From assembly GCA_021779835.1 (NCBI GenBank), contig JAJXZX010000007.1, forward strand, positions 1 through 64,000: 64,000 nucleotides of DNA, in the 5' to 3' direction. Shown here piece after piece: positions 44,204 to 55,027 of this stretch; position 1 is the stretch's first letter; each line of letters opens with the position of its first letter. Under the pieces are notes generated by a model that saw only the letters and a list, made by a program, of their open reading frames with translations, was not told the origin of the DNA and did not search any database. The DNA is from Pseudomonadota bacterium (GTDB lineage Bacteria > Pseudomonadota > Alphaproteobacteria > Rhodobacterales > Rhodobacteraceae). The position numbers and the translations under genes were made by a program.

Positions 44204-44581
44204 TTATTCCGGCTGCCAGGCGTCATAATCGCGACGCTGCGCCGGGGCGCCCTGCCCGCGAATCGAACCCGGAGGGGCGTAGGCCAATGCGGTGCCGGTC
44301 AGGTTTTCCTGATGCGGCAGTTCCCACGCGCGGTGCTTCAGCGGGTCCTTGGTTGGCGTCTCATTCCAGGTGAAATGCAGCCAGCCGTGCCAGTCGGGCG
44401 TCACCCGGCTTGCCTCCGACTCGCCGTTATAAATAACCCAGCGGCGCTTGCCGTCTTTGGTTTGATAAAACAGGTTGCCCTGCTCATCCTCACCCACCTT
44501 GATGCCATTGCGCCAAGTGTAGATCTGAGTGCTGAGAGTCTGGCTATTCCACCAGGTCAGAAGCCGCTTCAGGAAATACAT
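44204..44581 (-). CDS. NDUFA12-type NADH:ubiquinone oxidoreductase accessory subunit
   Basis: 125 residues. The conserved block runs from [14 protein letters not shown] through [19 protein letters not shown] to [14 protein letters not shown], followed by [16 protein letters not shown]. This is the supernumerary complex I subunit shared by mitochondria and alphaproteobacteria. It is physically distant from a nuo operon, as is normal. It heads the leftward NDUFA12-MlaD-DUF2155 operon. Confidence 0.95.
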   Translation of the reverse strand: MYFLKRLLTWWNSQTLSTQIYTWRNGIKVGEDEQGNLFYQTKDGKRRWVIYNGESEASRVTPDWHGWLHFTWNETPTKDPLKHRAWELPHQENLTGTALAYAPPGSIRGQGAPAQRRDYDAWQPE

Positions 44582-44671
44582 TCATACCCTCCGGGGAAGC
44601 TTTCTTTCCATATGACCCAAGCCGCCGCCAAGGTCCAGAGCTTCCAACCCCCCGCTCGCATCCAATTGAAA

Positions 44672-44691
44672 CGGCGGGCCGAAACCCGCCG
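44672..44691 (-). terminator. Hairpin downstream of clpX
   Basis: CGGCGGG (44672-44678) / CCCGCCG (44685-44691) with a 6-nt loop, 58 bp past the clpX stop. On the minus strand it is followed by TTTCAATT. It probably ends clpX transcription before the NDUFA12 operon. Confidence 0.6.
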
Positions 44692-44748
44692 CGCTTTTCA
44701 CTTGTCTGGCGAAGGTCCCCACCGGTGGCACCCCCGACGGGGCCTGCG

Positions 44749-46017
<1,269 letters not shown>

Positions 46018-46158
46018 TCGTCACCTCTGCGCCTCTCGCACCCAGCCCTCCGGGCCGGGTGGCCCCTGTCAGGGACTGCCTTCCAAAAGTGTAAGACAGC
46101 CACAAACCCTTCACAATGCCAAATTGCCCGCCGCGGCCAATCTGCAACGCTCCGGCCC

Positions 46159-46791
46159 TCACTTTGCGGGATCGTCCATTTTTCCGCGGCTTTCGACGAT
46201 TTCGTCGATCAGGCCCCAGTCCTTGGCATCTTCCGCCGACATAAAGTTATCCCGCTCCAGCGCCGCCTCGACTTCTTCCAACGAGCGCCCGGTGTGCTTC
46301 ACATAGATGTTGTTCAGCCGGTCCTTCAGCTTTTGCGTCTCACGGGCGTGGATCATGATATCCGTCGCTTGCCCCTGATACCCGCCCGACGGCTGGTGAA
46401 CCATGATGCGGCTGTTGGGCAGCGAGAACCGCATGCCCTTTTCGCCCGCCTGCAACAGCAACGACCCCATCGAGGCAGCTTGCCCCACCACCAGCGTCGA
46501 AACCTTGGGGCGGATGTATTGCATCGTGTCATAGATCGACAACCCGCTCGTCACCACGCCACCGGGGCTGTTGATGTACATCGAGATTTCTTTCGACGGA
46601 TTCTCCGCCTCAAGGTGCAAAAGCTGCGCCACGATCAGGCTCGACATGCCGTCATGCACTGGTCCGGCCAGGAAAATGATCCGCTCCTTCAACAGGCGCG
46701 AGAAGATGTCATAGGCCCGCTCCCCGCGTGAGGTCTGCTCAACCACCATCGGAACGAGGGTATTCATGTAGGTATCGATCGGATCTCTCAT
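46159..46791 (-). CDS. clpP: ClpP, proteolytic subunit
   Basis: 210 residues of typical length. Catalytic Ser in [11 protein letters not shown], His in [10 protein letters not shown] and Asp in [19 protein letters not shown] are in family positions. It forms the tetradecameric chamber used by ClpX. It is divergent from the aldehyde dehydrogenase gene at 46994, leaving a 202-bp shared upstream region. Confidence 0.98.
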   Translation of the reverse strand: MRDPIDTYMNTLVPMVVEQTSRGERAYDIFSRLLKERIIFLAGPVHDGMSSLIVAQLLHLEAENPSKEISMYINSPGGVVTSGLSIYDTMQYIRPKVSTLVVGQAASMGSLLLQAGEKGMRFSLPNSRIMVHQPSGGYQGQATDIMIHARETQKLKDRLNNIYVKHTGRSLEEVEAALERDNFMSAEDAKDWGLIDEIVESRGKMDDPAK

Positions 46792-46993
46792 GTCAGGCCG
46801 CCTGCTGCTGTCGAAATGATGTCTAACGCCGTTTTCTTACCCGAGTCTTAGTGGTGCGGCCCGACCCCTGCAAGGGGCGCCCCCCCACATTCCCGCCAAA
46901 CACCTCAGGCGGCGACGCCGCTGGGGCTGGACCTTGCCCGCGCATCCGTGCATCCCTGTGCCCCGATTGATCCCCGCACGAAAGGCGACCCTG

Positions 46994-48493
46994 ATGGATA
47001 CCGCAGCCCTCCTTACCTCCCTTGGCTTCACGCCCGCGGAACTGACCGGCGGCAGCCTGACCGTCCGCTCGCCGATCGACGGCGCTGAAATCGCCCGCGT
47101 GCATCAGACGACGGCTGCCGACATGCCCGCCCTCATCGCCCGCGCCCAAACCGCCTTCCGCGCCTGGCGCGAGGTTCCCGCGCCGCGCCGTGGCGAACTC
47201 GTGCGCCTGTTGGGTGAAGAACTGCGCGCCGCCAAGGCCGAACTCGGCGCGCTGGTGACACTGGAGGTTGGCAAGATCACCTCTGAGGGTTTGGGCGAAG
47301 TGCAGGAAATGATCGACATCTGCGATTTCGCCGTCGGCCTTTCGCGCCAGCTTTACGGCCTCACCATCGCCTCCGAACGCCCGGGCCACCGCATGATGGA
47401 AAGCTGGCACCCGACCGGCCCCTGCGCCGTGATCTCCGCCTTCAACTTCCCCGTCGCGGTGTGGTCGTGGAACGCGGCCCTCGCGCTTGTCTGCGGCGAC
47501 CCGGTGATCTGGAAACCGTCCGAGAAAACGCCGCTTACCGCCATGGCCACCATGAAAATCTTTGCCCGCGCCCTGGCTCGCTTCGGCGACGCGCCCGAGG
47601 GGCTGGCCCAACTCGTCGTCGGTGGCCCTGACGTCGGCGCGGCGCTGGTCGCCTCGCGTGACATCCCCATCGTTTCCGCCACCGGATCGACCCGCATGGG
47701 CCGCGCGGTTGGCCCGAAAGTGGCAGAACGCTTTGGCCGCTCTATCCTGGAACTCGGCGGCAACAACGCGATGATCGTCGCCCCCTCCGCCGACCTCGAC
47801 ATGGCTGTGCGCGCCATCGTCTTCTCCGCCGTCGGCACCGCAGGGCAGCGCTGCACCTCGCTGCGCCGCCTTATCGCGCACAACTCGATCCGTGCTGACC
47901 TGACCGCGAAACTGGTCAAGGCCTACGCGAGTCTGCCGGTCGGTGATCCCCGCGCCGCAACCACCCTCGTCGGCCCGTTGGTCGATCACGCCGCCCGCGA
48001 CCGTATGCTGGCCGCCCTTGAGCAGGCGAAAGCCGAAGGCGGCACCGTCCACGGCGGCCGCACCGTCACCGCGAATGTCCCGCAAGGCGGTGCCTATATC
48101 GAGCCCGCCGTCGCCGAAATGCCCGCGCAAACCGCCATCGTGCGCGAGGAAACCTTCGCCCCCATCCTCTACGTCCTCGGTTATGAGACCCTCGACGAGG
48201 CGATCGCCCTGCAAAACGATGTTCCCCAAGGCCTGTCGTCCTGCATCTTCACCCTCAACCTGCGTGAGGCGGAGACGTTCCTATCGGCGGCAGGCTCCGA
48301 TTGCGGCATCGCCAACGTCAATATCGGCCCCTCCGGCGCTGAAATCGGCGGCGCGTTCGGCGGTGAAAAGGAAACCGGCGGCGGGCGCGAATCCGGCTCC
48401 GACGCGTGGAAATCCTACATGCGGCGTCAAACCAACACGATCAACTACTCGGCGAAACTGCCCCTCGCCCAAGGGGTGAAGTTCGACTTCTGA
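46994..48493 (+). CDS. ALDH7-type aldehyde dehydrogenase (alpha-aminoadipate-semialdehyde dehydrogenase-like)
   Basis: 499 residues from the ATG at 46994. Coenzyme-fold and active-site marks are ISAFNFPVAVWSWNAALAL, ATGSTRMGRAVG, LELGGNNAMIV and the catalytic cysteine in GTAGQRCTSLRRL. The C-terminal GGEKETGGGRESGSDAWKSY is typical of the ALDH7/antiquitin group, which oxidises 2-aminoadipate semialdehyde in lysine breakdown. Assignment of that substrate is by family only. The amidase gene follows after 101 bp. Confidence 0.9.
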   Translation: MDTAALLTSLGFTPAELTGGSLTVRSPIDGAEIARVHQTTAADMPALIARAQTAFRAWREVPAPRRGELVRLLGEELRAAKAELGALVTLEVGKITSEGLGEVQEMIDICDFAVGLSRQLYGLTIASERPGHRMMESWHPTGPCAVISAFNFPVAVWSWNAALALVCGDPVIWKPSEKTPLTAMATMKIFARALARFGDAPEGLAQLVVGGPDVGAALVASRDIPIVSATGSTRMGRAVGPKVAERFGRSILELGGNNAMIVAPSADLDMAVRAIVFSAVGTAGQRCTSLRRLIAHNSIRADLTAKLVKAYASLPVGDPRAATTLVGPLVDHAARDRMLAALEQAKAEGGTVHGGRTVTANVPQGGAYIEPAVAEMPAQTAIVREETFAPILYVLGYETLDEAIALQNDVPQGLSSCIFTLNLREAETFLSAAGSDCGIANVNIGPSGAEIGGAFGGEKETGGGRESGSDAWKSYMRRQTNTINYSAKLPLAQGVKFDF

Positions 48494-48594
48494 CCATCCG
48501 GGCGGCGCCCCCAAAGGCGCGCCGCCCATTCCCCCTTGCCAGCCCACCCACAACACTGTTTCCTCGCGACATCCCCGCCCCAAAAGGCCGCTAT

Positions 48595-50007
48595 ATGTCC
48601 GATCTCACCGCCCTCTCCGCATCAGAGCTTTCCGCCCGCCTCGCCGCCCGCGCCACCTCGGCGGTCGAGGTCATGCAGGCCCATCTTGACCGCATCGACC
48701 GCCTTAACCCCGCGATCAACGCCATCGTCGCGCTGCAAGACCGCGACGCATTGATGGCCGCCGCCCGCACCGCCGACGCTACCCCGCGCAAGGGCTGGCT
48801 GCACGGAATGCCAATGGCGGTCAAAGACTTGGCATTGGTCAAGGGCATCCGTTCCACTTCCGGCTCGCCTATTTTCGCCGACCTGATCCCCACCGCCGAC
48901 GACATGCTCGCCCGCACACTGCGCGCGGAGGGCGCAATCTTCATCGGCAAAACCAACACGCCCGAATTCGGCCTCGGCTCGCACAGCTTCAACCCGATCT
49001 ATGGCGTCACTCGCACGCCCTACGACCTGACGCGCTCTGCGGGTGGCTCCTCCGGCGGTGCCGCCGCCGCCCTTGCCGCCCGCCTCACGCCCATCGCCGA
49101 CGGCTCCGACATGATGGGAAGCTTGCGCAACCCCGCCGCCTTCTGCAACGTCTACGGCTTCCGCCCCAGCTACGGCCTCGTCCCCTTCGACCCCGTGGGC
49201 GACACTTTCCTGCATCAGCTTTCCACCAACGGCCCGATGGCCCGCAGCGTCGAAGACCTGGCGCGCCTGTTGGAGACCCTCGCGCAGCCGGACCCCCGCC
49301 TGCCCCATTCCCGAACGCCCGAGCCCTATGCCGACGCGCTGGATATCGACCCCAAGGGCAAGCGCATCGGCTGGCTGGCCGACTGGGGTGGCGCTTACCA
49401 GATGGAACCCGGCATCCTTGATCTTTGCCAAACTGCGCTGAAAACCTTCGAGGATATCGGCTGCACCGTCACCGCCCTAGCGCCCCCCTTCCCCGCCGCG
49501 AAAATCTGGGACAGTTGGACCACCCTGCGCAGCTTTGCCATCGCAGGTTCCACCGCCCCGCTCTACGCTAACCCAAAAACCCGCGCCCTGTTGAAACCCG
49601 AGATGGTTTGGGAAATCGAACGCGGCCTCGCCCTGACGGCGATGCAGGTTCACCGCGCCTCGGTGATCCGCTCGGAATGGTTCACCACGCTGGCGACACT
49701 GTTCGAGAGCTATGACGCCCTCGTTCTGCCTTCGGCGCAGGTCTGGCCCTTCCCGGTCGAATGGCGCTATCCAGAAACCATCAACGGCCACGCGATGGAC
49801 ACCTATCACCGCTGGATGGAGGTGGTGATCCCGGTCAGCCTCACCGGCCTGCCCGCCCTTGCAATCCCCGCTGGCTTTGGCGCCAACGGCCTGCCGATGG
49901 GTATGCAACTCTTCGGCCCGCGCGGTGCCGACCGCAGCATCCTGCGCCTCGGCCAAGCCTACCACCGCGCAACAGACTGGCCGGGCCGCTTCCCGCCAAC
50001 CCTCTGA
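48595..50007 (+). CDS. Amidase signature family enzyme
   Basis: 470 residues from the ATG at 48595. The Ser-cisSer-Lys triad region is seen as Lys in MPMAVKDLALVKG, and the serines in the loop LTRSAGGSSGGAAAALAA with DGSDMMGSLRNPAAF downstream. Members hydrolyse amides, indoleacetamide, aryl amides or the like; the substrate here is not defined. It is in the same direction as the ALDH7 gene and may be co-transcribed. Confidence 0.9.
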   Translation: MSDLTALSASELSARLAARATSAVEVMQAHLDRIDRLNPAINAIVALQDRDALMAAARTADATPRKGWLHGMPMAVKDLALVKGIRSTSGSPIFADLIPTADDMLARTLRAEGAIFIGKTNTPEFGLGSHSFNPIYGVTRTPYDLTRSAGGSSGGAAAALAARLTPIADGSDMMGSLRNPAAFCNVYGFRPSYGLVPFDPVGDTFLHQLSTNGPMARSVEDLARLLETLAQPDPRLPHSRTPEPYADALDIDPKGKRIGWLADWGGAYQMEPGILDLCQTALKTFEDIGCTVTALAPPFPAAKIWDSWTTLRSFAIAGSTAPLYANPKTRALLKPEMVWEIERGLALTAMQVHRASVIRSEWFTTLATLFESYDALVLPSAQVWPFPVEWRYPETINGHAMDTYHRWMEVVIPVSLTGLPALAIPAGFGANGLPMGMQLFGPRGADRSILRLGQAYHRATDWPGRFPPTL

Positions 50008-50020
50008 CACCGCACAAAAA

Positions 50021-50048
50021 AGGGGGCGCGCCAGCATGGCCGCCCCCT
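50021..50048 (-). terminator. Rho-independent terminator between convergent genes
   Basis: Stem AGGGGGCG (50021-50028) / CGCCCCCT (50041-50048) with an inner GCC/GGC. On the minus strand it is followed by TTTTTT (complement of 50015-50020), a canonical U-tract. It therefore terminates the quinone oxidoreductase transcript, 19 bp after its stop. Confidence 0.8.
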
Positions 50049-50066
50049 CACACACATAGACCTGCC

Positions 50067-51041
50067 TTACAGCGTAAGAATCGTCGCCCCCGTGGTCGCC
50101 CGTGCCTCGAGCGCGCGATGCGCATCCGCCACCTGATCCAACGGGAACCGCTGGTCGATCACGATCTTCACCGCGCCCGAGGTCACCTTGGCAAACAGAT
50201 CCCGCGCGATCTGCTGGCAATCCTCATGCTTGGCGATATGCGTAAACAACGTCGGACGCGCGATCATCAGTGATCCCTTGGCGCTCAGCACGCCAAGATC
50301 AAACGGCGGCACTTTCCCGCTGGCATTACCGAACGAAATCAACGTCCCCAAGGGCCGCAACGAATTCAACGAGCCCTCAAACGTGTCCTTGCCCACCGAA
50401 TCCATCACCACATCAACGCCGCGCCCGCCAGTGATCTCGCGCACCCGCGCTGCGAAATCCTCGGTCCGGTAGTTGATCGCATGGGTCGCGCCATGCGCCA
50501 AAGCCATCGCACATTTCGCATCCGACCCGGCCGTCGCGATCAGATTGATCCCTTCGGACCGCGCCCATTGGCACGCGATAAGCCCCACGCCGCCAGCGGC
50601 AGCATGGAACAACACCCAATCCCCGCGCTTGATCGGCACGGTGCGGTTGAAAAGGTAGACCACCGTCATCCCCTTCAGCATCATCGCCGCGCCCTCCTCA
50701 AAGGAAATCGCCTCCGGCAACGGGCAAACCTGCGCAGCAGGCATCACGCGCGCTTCTGCATAGGCACCCGGAGGGGCCGCTGCATAGGCAACCCGGTCGC
50801 CCACCTTCAGATGTGTGACACCCTCGCCCACCGCCGCCACCACGCCCGACGCCTCCATCCCCAGCGCCAAAGGCAACGCGTTCGGGTAAAGCCCGGTGCG
50901 CTGATACACATCAATGTAGTTCAACCCGCAGGCCTTCTGCACCAACCGGATCTGCCCCGGCCCCGGTGCGCCCACCTCGCGCTCCACCACCTGCATCACC
51001 TCTGGCCCGCCAAAGGCATCGATCACCACTGTTTTCGCCAT
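50067..51041 (-). CDS. Quinone oxidoreductase (zinc-independent MDR family)
   Basis: 324 residues from the ATG at 51041, chosen because GAGGAG stands six bases before it; the ATG two codons earlier abuts the SD. Family signatures are VQKACGLNYIDVYQRTGLYP near residue 45, VLFHAAAGGVGLIACQWA (NADPH-binding) and DVVMDSVGKDTFEGSL. It reduces quinones one-electron-wise or acts as an enone reductase. It follows the aldo/keto reductase gene by 22 bp in the same direction. Confidence 0.92.
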   Translation of the reverse strand: MAKTVVIDAFGGPEVMQVVEREVGAPGPGQIRLVQKACGLNYIDVYQRTGLYPNALPLALGMEASGVVAAVGEGVTHLKVGDRVAYAAAPPGAYAEARVMPAAQVCPLPEAISFEEGAAMMLKGMTVVYLFNRTVPIKRGDWVLFHAAAGGVGLIACQWARSEGINLIATAGSDAKCAMALAHGATHAINYRTEDFAARVREITGGRGVDVVMDSVGKDTFEGSLNSLRPLGTLISFGNASGKVPPFDLGVLSAKGSLMIARPTLFTHIAKHEDCQQIARDLFAKVTSGAVKIVIDQRFPLDQVADAHRALEARATTGATILTL

Positions 51042-51063
51042 ACTCATCTCCTCAACTCCCAAC

Positions 51064-52092
51064 TCAGCTATCCGACGACCGCTGCCATAGGTTCACATTC
51101 CCCGCGTCTGACCAGCGATCAATCGCCGCCAATTCTTCGGCCGAGAACTCAAGGTTCCCCAGCGCGCCGACGCAATCCGTCACCTGTTCAGGCCGCGACG
51201 CCCCGATCAGCGCAGACGTAATACCCCCCTCGCGCAATACCCAGGCAATCGCCATCTGCGCCAGCGTCTGCCCACGCTTCCCCGCAATCGCATCCAACTC
51301 GCGGATATTGGCAATCGCCTCCGCGCTCAGCCAGTTGGTCATCAGCGATTTGCCCTGCGTCGCGCGGCTGCCCTCTGGGACGCCCTTCAGATACTTGTTC
51401 GTCAGCATCCCCTGCGCCAAAGGTGTAAACGCGATCGAACCAATTCCCAGATCGGCCAAGGTCTCTTTAAGCCCATCCGTCTCAACCCAACGGTTAATCA
51501 TGTTATAGCTCGGCTGATGGATCACACAGGGCGTGCCCAGCGCCTTCAGGATCGCCGCCGCCTCCCGCGTCCGCTCCGAGTTGTAGGACGAGATCCCGAC
51601 ATACAGCGCGCGGCCAGACCGCACGATGTGATCCAGCGCCCCCATCGTTTCTTCCAGCGGCGTCGCCGGATCGAAGCGGTGCGAATAAAAGATATCGACG
51701 TAGTCCAGCCCCATCCGCTTCAGCGACTGATCGCAAGACGCAATCAGATACTTGCGCGAGCCCCACTCGCCATAAGGCCCATCCCACATGTCATAGCCCG
51801 CCTTGGACGAGATAATCATCTCATCGCGGTAACCCTTGAAATCGCTCCGCAAAATCTCGCCAAACGCCGTCTCGGCGCTGCCGGGTGGTGGGCCATAGTT
51901 GTTGGCCAGATCGAAATGCGTGATCCCCGCATCAAACGCCGTCTGACAAATCGCGCGCTTCACCTGATGCGGCGTGTCGTGGCCAAAGTTGTGCCAAAGC
52001 CCCAACGAGATCGCGGGCAGTTTTAGCCCACTACGCCCGCAGTGGCGGTAGATCATGGTGTTATAACGGGTAGAGGCCGGGGTCCAACTCAT
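51064..52092 (-). CDS. Aldo/keto reductase of the YghZ/glyceraldehyde-3-phosphate reductase type
   Basis: 342 residues from the ATG at 52092. Active-site Asp and Tyr lie in THFDLANNYGPPPGSAE, Lys in IISSKAGYDMW and His in YVDIFYSHRFDP. C-terminal NADPH-binding ALIGASRPEQVTDCVGAL is present. The YghZ group reduces L-glyceraldehyde 3-phosphate and methylglyoxal. Its operon with the quinone oxidoreductase suggests carbonyl detoxification. Confidence 0.92.
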   Translation of the reverse strand: MSWTPASTRYNTMIYRHCGRSGLKLPAISLGLWHNFGHDTPHQVKRAICQTAFDAGITHFDLANNYGPPPGSAETAFGEILRSDFKGYRDEMIISSKAGYDMWDGPYGEWGSRKYLIASCDQSLKRMGLDYVDIFYSHRFDPATPLEETMGALDHIVRSGRALYVGISSYNSERTREAAAILKALGTPCVIHQPSYNMINRWVETDGLKETLADLGIGSIAFTPLAQGMLTNKYLKGVPEGSRATQGKSLMTNWLSAEAIANIRELDAIAGKRGQTLAQMAIAWVLREGGITSALIGASRPEQVTDCVGALGNLEFSAEELAAIDRWSDAGNVNLWQRSSDS

Positions 52093-52250
52093 AGCGCATT
52101 CCTCTGACAAATTCACTTGTCCGCCAACCTAGCGCCCGATGCGCCGCGCGACCAGAGGCGGCGACGGAAAGCGCCGCACGCTGCCACCCTCCATCAAGAC
52201 CGCAAAGCCCATTAATCGATCGTTGTGACTTGCCCCCATTGGCCAGAAAT

Positions 52251-52278
52251 CAGCAGCGAAGCTGCCCGGGCCGCGCCC
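52251..52278. repeat. Dispersed hairpin repeat, copy 2
   Basis: CAGCAGCGAAGCTGC then CCGGGCCGCGCCC; identical to 34801-34828 except for one base. It stands in the region upstream of the aldo/keto reductase and before a weak coding frame. The same CGGGYCGCGCC tail recurs twice in 62409-62510. Confidence 0.55.
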
Positions 52279-52327
52279 TCGAGCGCTCCACAAGCTCCCT
52301 CCGATCTCCGGCCAATGCCATTCCGCC

Positions 52328-52699
52328 TTGGCAGGGCGCCCACTCCCCGCCTACTCTTTCCCACGACGCCAAAAGCGCCACAGCAAAGCCGCCCCCGGCG
52401 AGGTTTTTCGCAGAATTATCCGACTGGGCGCACCCGAAATTGCCGCCCTGCCGCCACGCTGCCCCCGGATCATCGCCCCGCAGCACGATTGGCACCTTGG
52501 GGGCGACCGGTTCCTCCTCACCCTCAAAGGTGAAGTGACAGTGACCAACCACGAAGGCCCACATATCTTGCACGCTAGCGTCGCCTGTCATCGCATCACA
52601 CACCACTCCCCCAAGCCCACAACCTACCTCGCCATCAGCATGCGCCAGCCACCGGACACCGCGGCGCGCCCCGGCATCCCCAAGTCCAAGCCCGACTGA
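52328..52699 (+). CDS. Uncertain small hypothetical protein
   Basis: An open frame of up to 123 codons with only a TTG start. The stretch IIRLGAPEIAALPPRCPRII, then HDWHLGGDRFLLTLKGEVTV and YLAISMRQP, has balanced composition and looks more protein-like than neighbouring frames. I recognise no family. It could be a genuine small gene, or the remnant of one that lost its start. No strong Shine-Dalgarno is visible. Confidence 0.3.
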   Translation: MAGRPLPAYSFPRRQKRHSKAAPGEVFRRIIRLGAPEIAALPPRCPRIIAPQHDWHLGGDRFLLTLKGEVTVTNHEGPHILHASVACHRITHHSPKPTTYLAISMRQPPDTAARPGIPKSKPD

Positions 52700-52751
52700 G
52701 CGCAGCCCGCGCCGACAGCCTCGCCCTACCAACTGGCGTCACCCCGCCCCC

Positions 52752-52774
52752 CAATTGCTTTGGCTCAAATATCC
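52752..52774 (-). repeat. GGATATTT-type dispersed repeat copy
   Basis: Minus strand GGATATTTGAGCCAAAGC plus AATTG. It matches 20 of 23 bases of the right arm at 27524-27546. It lies about 95 bp after the stop of the DedA-PAP2 gene within an AT-rich gap (52700-52869) that has no gene. Confidence 0.5.
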
Positions 52775-52869
52775 AAAAATAACGCGACGAAATCCGATTA
52801 GAATTTGGCTTTCAAACAATATCATTTAATATCAATAATATAAACCTGCTCCGAACCGCGCGACATTCC

Positions 52870-54849
52870 CTACCTGACGATAATCGCTCCCCCGCCTGAC
52901 CCCTCAGACACCCCAAAAATCGCCGACACCCCGGCTCGCACTGCCGCCGTTTCGGTCGGGTTCAGATCAACCGGTTCCAGCACGCCATAGCCCACCATCA
53001 CCCCCTCCATTTCCTCGCCCATGACCGAGCCCAGCACCAGTTCCCGCCGCGCCGTGCCGTCGATCACGACCTCCCCCCCATCCCACAGCCGCAGCACCAC
53101 CCGCGCCCCCGCCCGCCCCGGCCAATCACGAACCAATGTCGCCAGCGGCGCCCGCCCCACATGTGTCAACGGAAACGCCGCATGGCGCGCCAGCCCGCCC
53201 GACGACGGCAAAATCGCCCCCAACAGCGCATCCAACTGCCCGGTCCCGATTTTGCGCCATCCCCCCCCCACCAGTGCCGCCTCGAGCGTTTGCAGAGGTT
53301 GGTCCGATTGCAGAATCATCGGCTCGCCAAAATCCCCGTCAAGCAACACCCGCGCCTGCGGCACCTCCGGCCCTCGCCCCGCGATCCAGTCCGCCGCCGT
53401 GACCTCGACGACGGGCGTTGTCGCGGCGAATCGAGCCCGCTCGGCGGGCAAACCGACCATCAATTGCACCGGCACGATGATCACGACCGTCACCGCCACC
53501 AGCGCCGCCAGCCCGCGCCGCGGCACCACCAGCCCGCGCCCATGCAACAGGAAGGCCGCGATCAACACCAGCGCCATGCCAAACGAGATCCCGGCAAGGA
53601 CGTCGCTGGGCCAATGCGCCCGCAAGTAGATGCGCGACACCCCGATCAGCGCCACCAGAAGCACGGTCGCGAGATAGACCCCCATGCGATAGCCCCGCGG
53701 CACCGCCCGCGCCAGCAACAAGGCCAGCAGCCCGAAAACCACCGTCGCCTGCGCCGCATTTCCTCCGGTAAACAGCGCACTTTCCGCCCCCCCGCCGGGT
53801 GGCGACCGGCGCAGCAGGGCCGCCAGAACCGGCGCAAATCCGGTCGAGGCGACGGCCGCCACCACAATAATCGCCGCCACCCCCCATTGCCGCCGCAGCG
53901 CGAACAGCAAGGCCAGCAACACCGTGACCGGCACCAACACCGCCGCGTCGCTTAGCGTTGTGATGGCGACCATCCAATGCGTGACCGTGTCGTCGCGCAT
54001 ACCCTGTAAGAACGCGCTGATCGCCAGATCCGAGCGTAGCGGTCCCGGCGCCAGCAAAAGATCCCCCAGCAGCACGATGAACCCCCGCACCGCCAGCAGC
54101 ACGAGAACCCCCAGCAGGAAGGACACGAACAACCCGTCCCGGTTCTCCAACACGCGCGCGCAAGCCTGCGCCCACACCGTCTGGCGGCGGCTCAATCGCG
54201 CCGCCAAGCCGTAACGCCAACGATCAAGGCGCGGCTGGCCGAAAAAGTAAATCAGACGGGTGAGATACCAGACCAGCGCCAGAACCGCCGCCACCGTCGC
54301 CGTCAGCACCATCAGGCGCGGGTCCGCAAGATGCGCCACGCGGATGCCACGTCCAAGGGCAATCGCGGGCAGAATGTGCACCGCGGACCACAGAACGGCA
54401 GAGGCGACGTTGATCAGCGAAAACCGCAGAACCGGCATCCCCGCCATTGCCGCGATGGCTGGAACAACCGCCTTGGCCCCCGGAATGAAGCGGACGATGA
54501 AGATCGACATTCCACCGTGGCGGGCAAAGAACGCCTCGCCCTGCGCCATCACCGAGGGGTATTTGCGGAACGGCCAGACCTGCCGGATCCGCTCGTTATA
54601 GCGCCAGCCTACCCAGTACGACAGCGTGTCGCCCGCGACCGAACCGGCGACGGTGGACAGGAACACCGGCCAGAAGGGTAAGCTGCCGACCCCGATCAGT
54701 GTGCCTGCCCCGACCAGAACCGTGGTCGAGGGCACGAACAGGCCGACAATCAGCAACGCCTCGCCGAAGGCCACGCAGAATACGATGACCAAGGCCAGCG
54801 TGGGGTGCGCTGACAACAAAGTGACAAGACTGGAAAACAAGCCGACCAT
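52870..54849 (-). CDS. DedA-PAP2-LssY fusion membrane protein with degenerate PAP2 site
   Basis: 659 residues from the ATG at 54849. Residues about 1-200 are a DedA/VTT domain (E30, FVPSTTVLVG, RFIPGAKAVVPAIAAMAG). About 235-435 are a PAP2 phosphatase-like domain with several membrane helices. About 475-650 are an LssY C-terminal domain. The third PAP2 motif, S405-R406...H412...D416 (SRIYLRAHWPSD), is intact. The usual PSGH second motif reads TGGNA (361-365), losing the histidine, and the first motif reads LLRRSPP. Phosphatase activity is doubtful; lipid flipping by DedA could remain. Confidence 0.88.
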   Translation of the reverse strand: MVGLFSSLVTLLSAHPTLALVIVFCVAFGEALLIVGLFVPSTTVLVGAGTLIGVGSLPFWPVFLSTVAGSVAGDTLSYWVGWRYNERIRQVWPFRKYPSVMAQGEAFFARHGGMSIFIVRFIPGAKAVVPAIAAMAGMPVLRFSLINVASAVLWSAVHILPAIALGRGIRVAHLADPRLMVLTATVAAVLALVWYLTRLIYFFGQPRLDRWRYGLAARLSRRQTVWAQACARVLENRDGLFVSFLLGVLVLLAVRGFIVLLGDLLLAPGPLRSDLAISAFLQGMRDDTVTHWMVAITTLSDAAVLVPVTVLLALLFALRRQWGVAAIIVVAAVASTGFAPVLAALLRRSPPGGGAESALFTGGNAAQATVVFGLLALLLARAVPRGYRMGVYLATVLLVALIGVSRIYLRAHWPSDVLAGISFGMALVLIAAFLLHGRGLVVPRRGLAALVAVTVVIIVPVQLMVGLPAERARFAATTPVVEVTAADWIAGRGPEVPQARVLLDGDFGEPMILQSDQPLQTLEAALVGGGWRKIGTGQLDALLGAILPSSGGLARHAAFPLTHVGRAPLATLVRDWPGRAGARVVLRLWDGGEVVIDGTARRELVLGSVMGEEMEGVMVGYGVLEPVDLNPTETAAVRAGVSAIFGVSEGSGGGAIIVR

Positions 54850-55009
54850 TTCGGGACGAGCATTCGGGTAAATCCCTACGCGAGGCAAGACCGGATGAGC
54901 GGCGCCCTTCGTGAATGCCCGAGTCGCACTAAAACGTTGCGTTTTGCGTCAACTTCGGATGAGACTCCACAAAGAAGCGTTACAAAACCGACAAGAAACG
55001 AACGTAAGA

Positions 55010-55027
55010 CTGTAACTTTACTGATCT
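55010..55027 (+). promoter_or_regulatory. Possible Pho box upstream of ugpB
   Basis: CTGTAAC TTTA CTGATCT: two 7-bp half-sites 11 bp apart, the spacing of PhoB boxes (CTGTCAT-N4-CTGTCAY). The first half matches 5 of 7, the second less well. It ends 43 bp before the ugpB ATG. ugp operons are commonly Pho-regulated, so the location is right; the match is imperfect. Confidence 0.4.

Noticed and set aside
46823..48229. 468-codon minus-strand frame
   Set aside because: Antisense to the ALDH7 gene. Gly/Asp/His-rich translation without domains.
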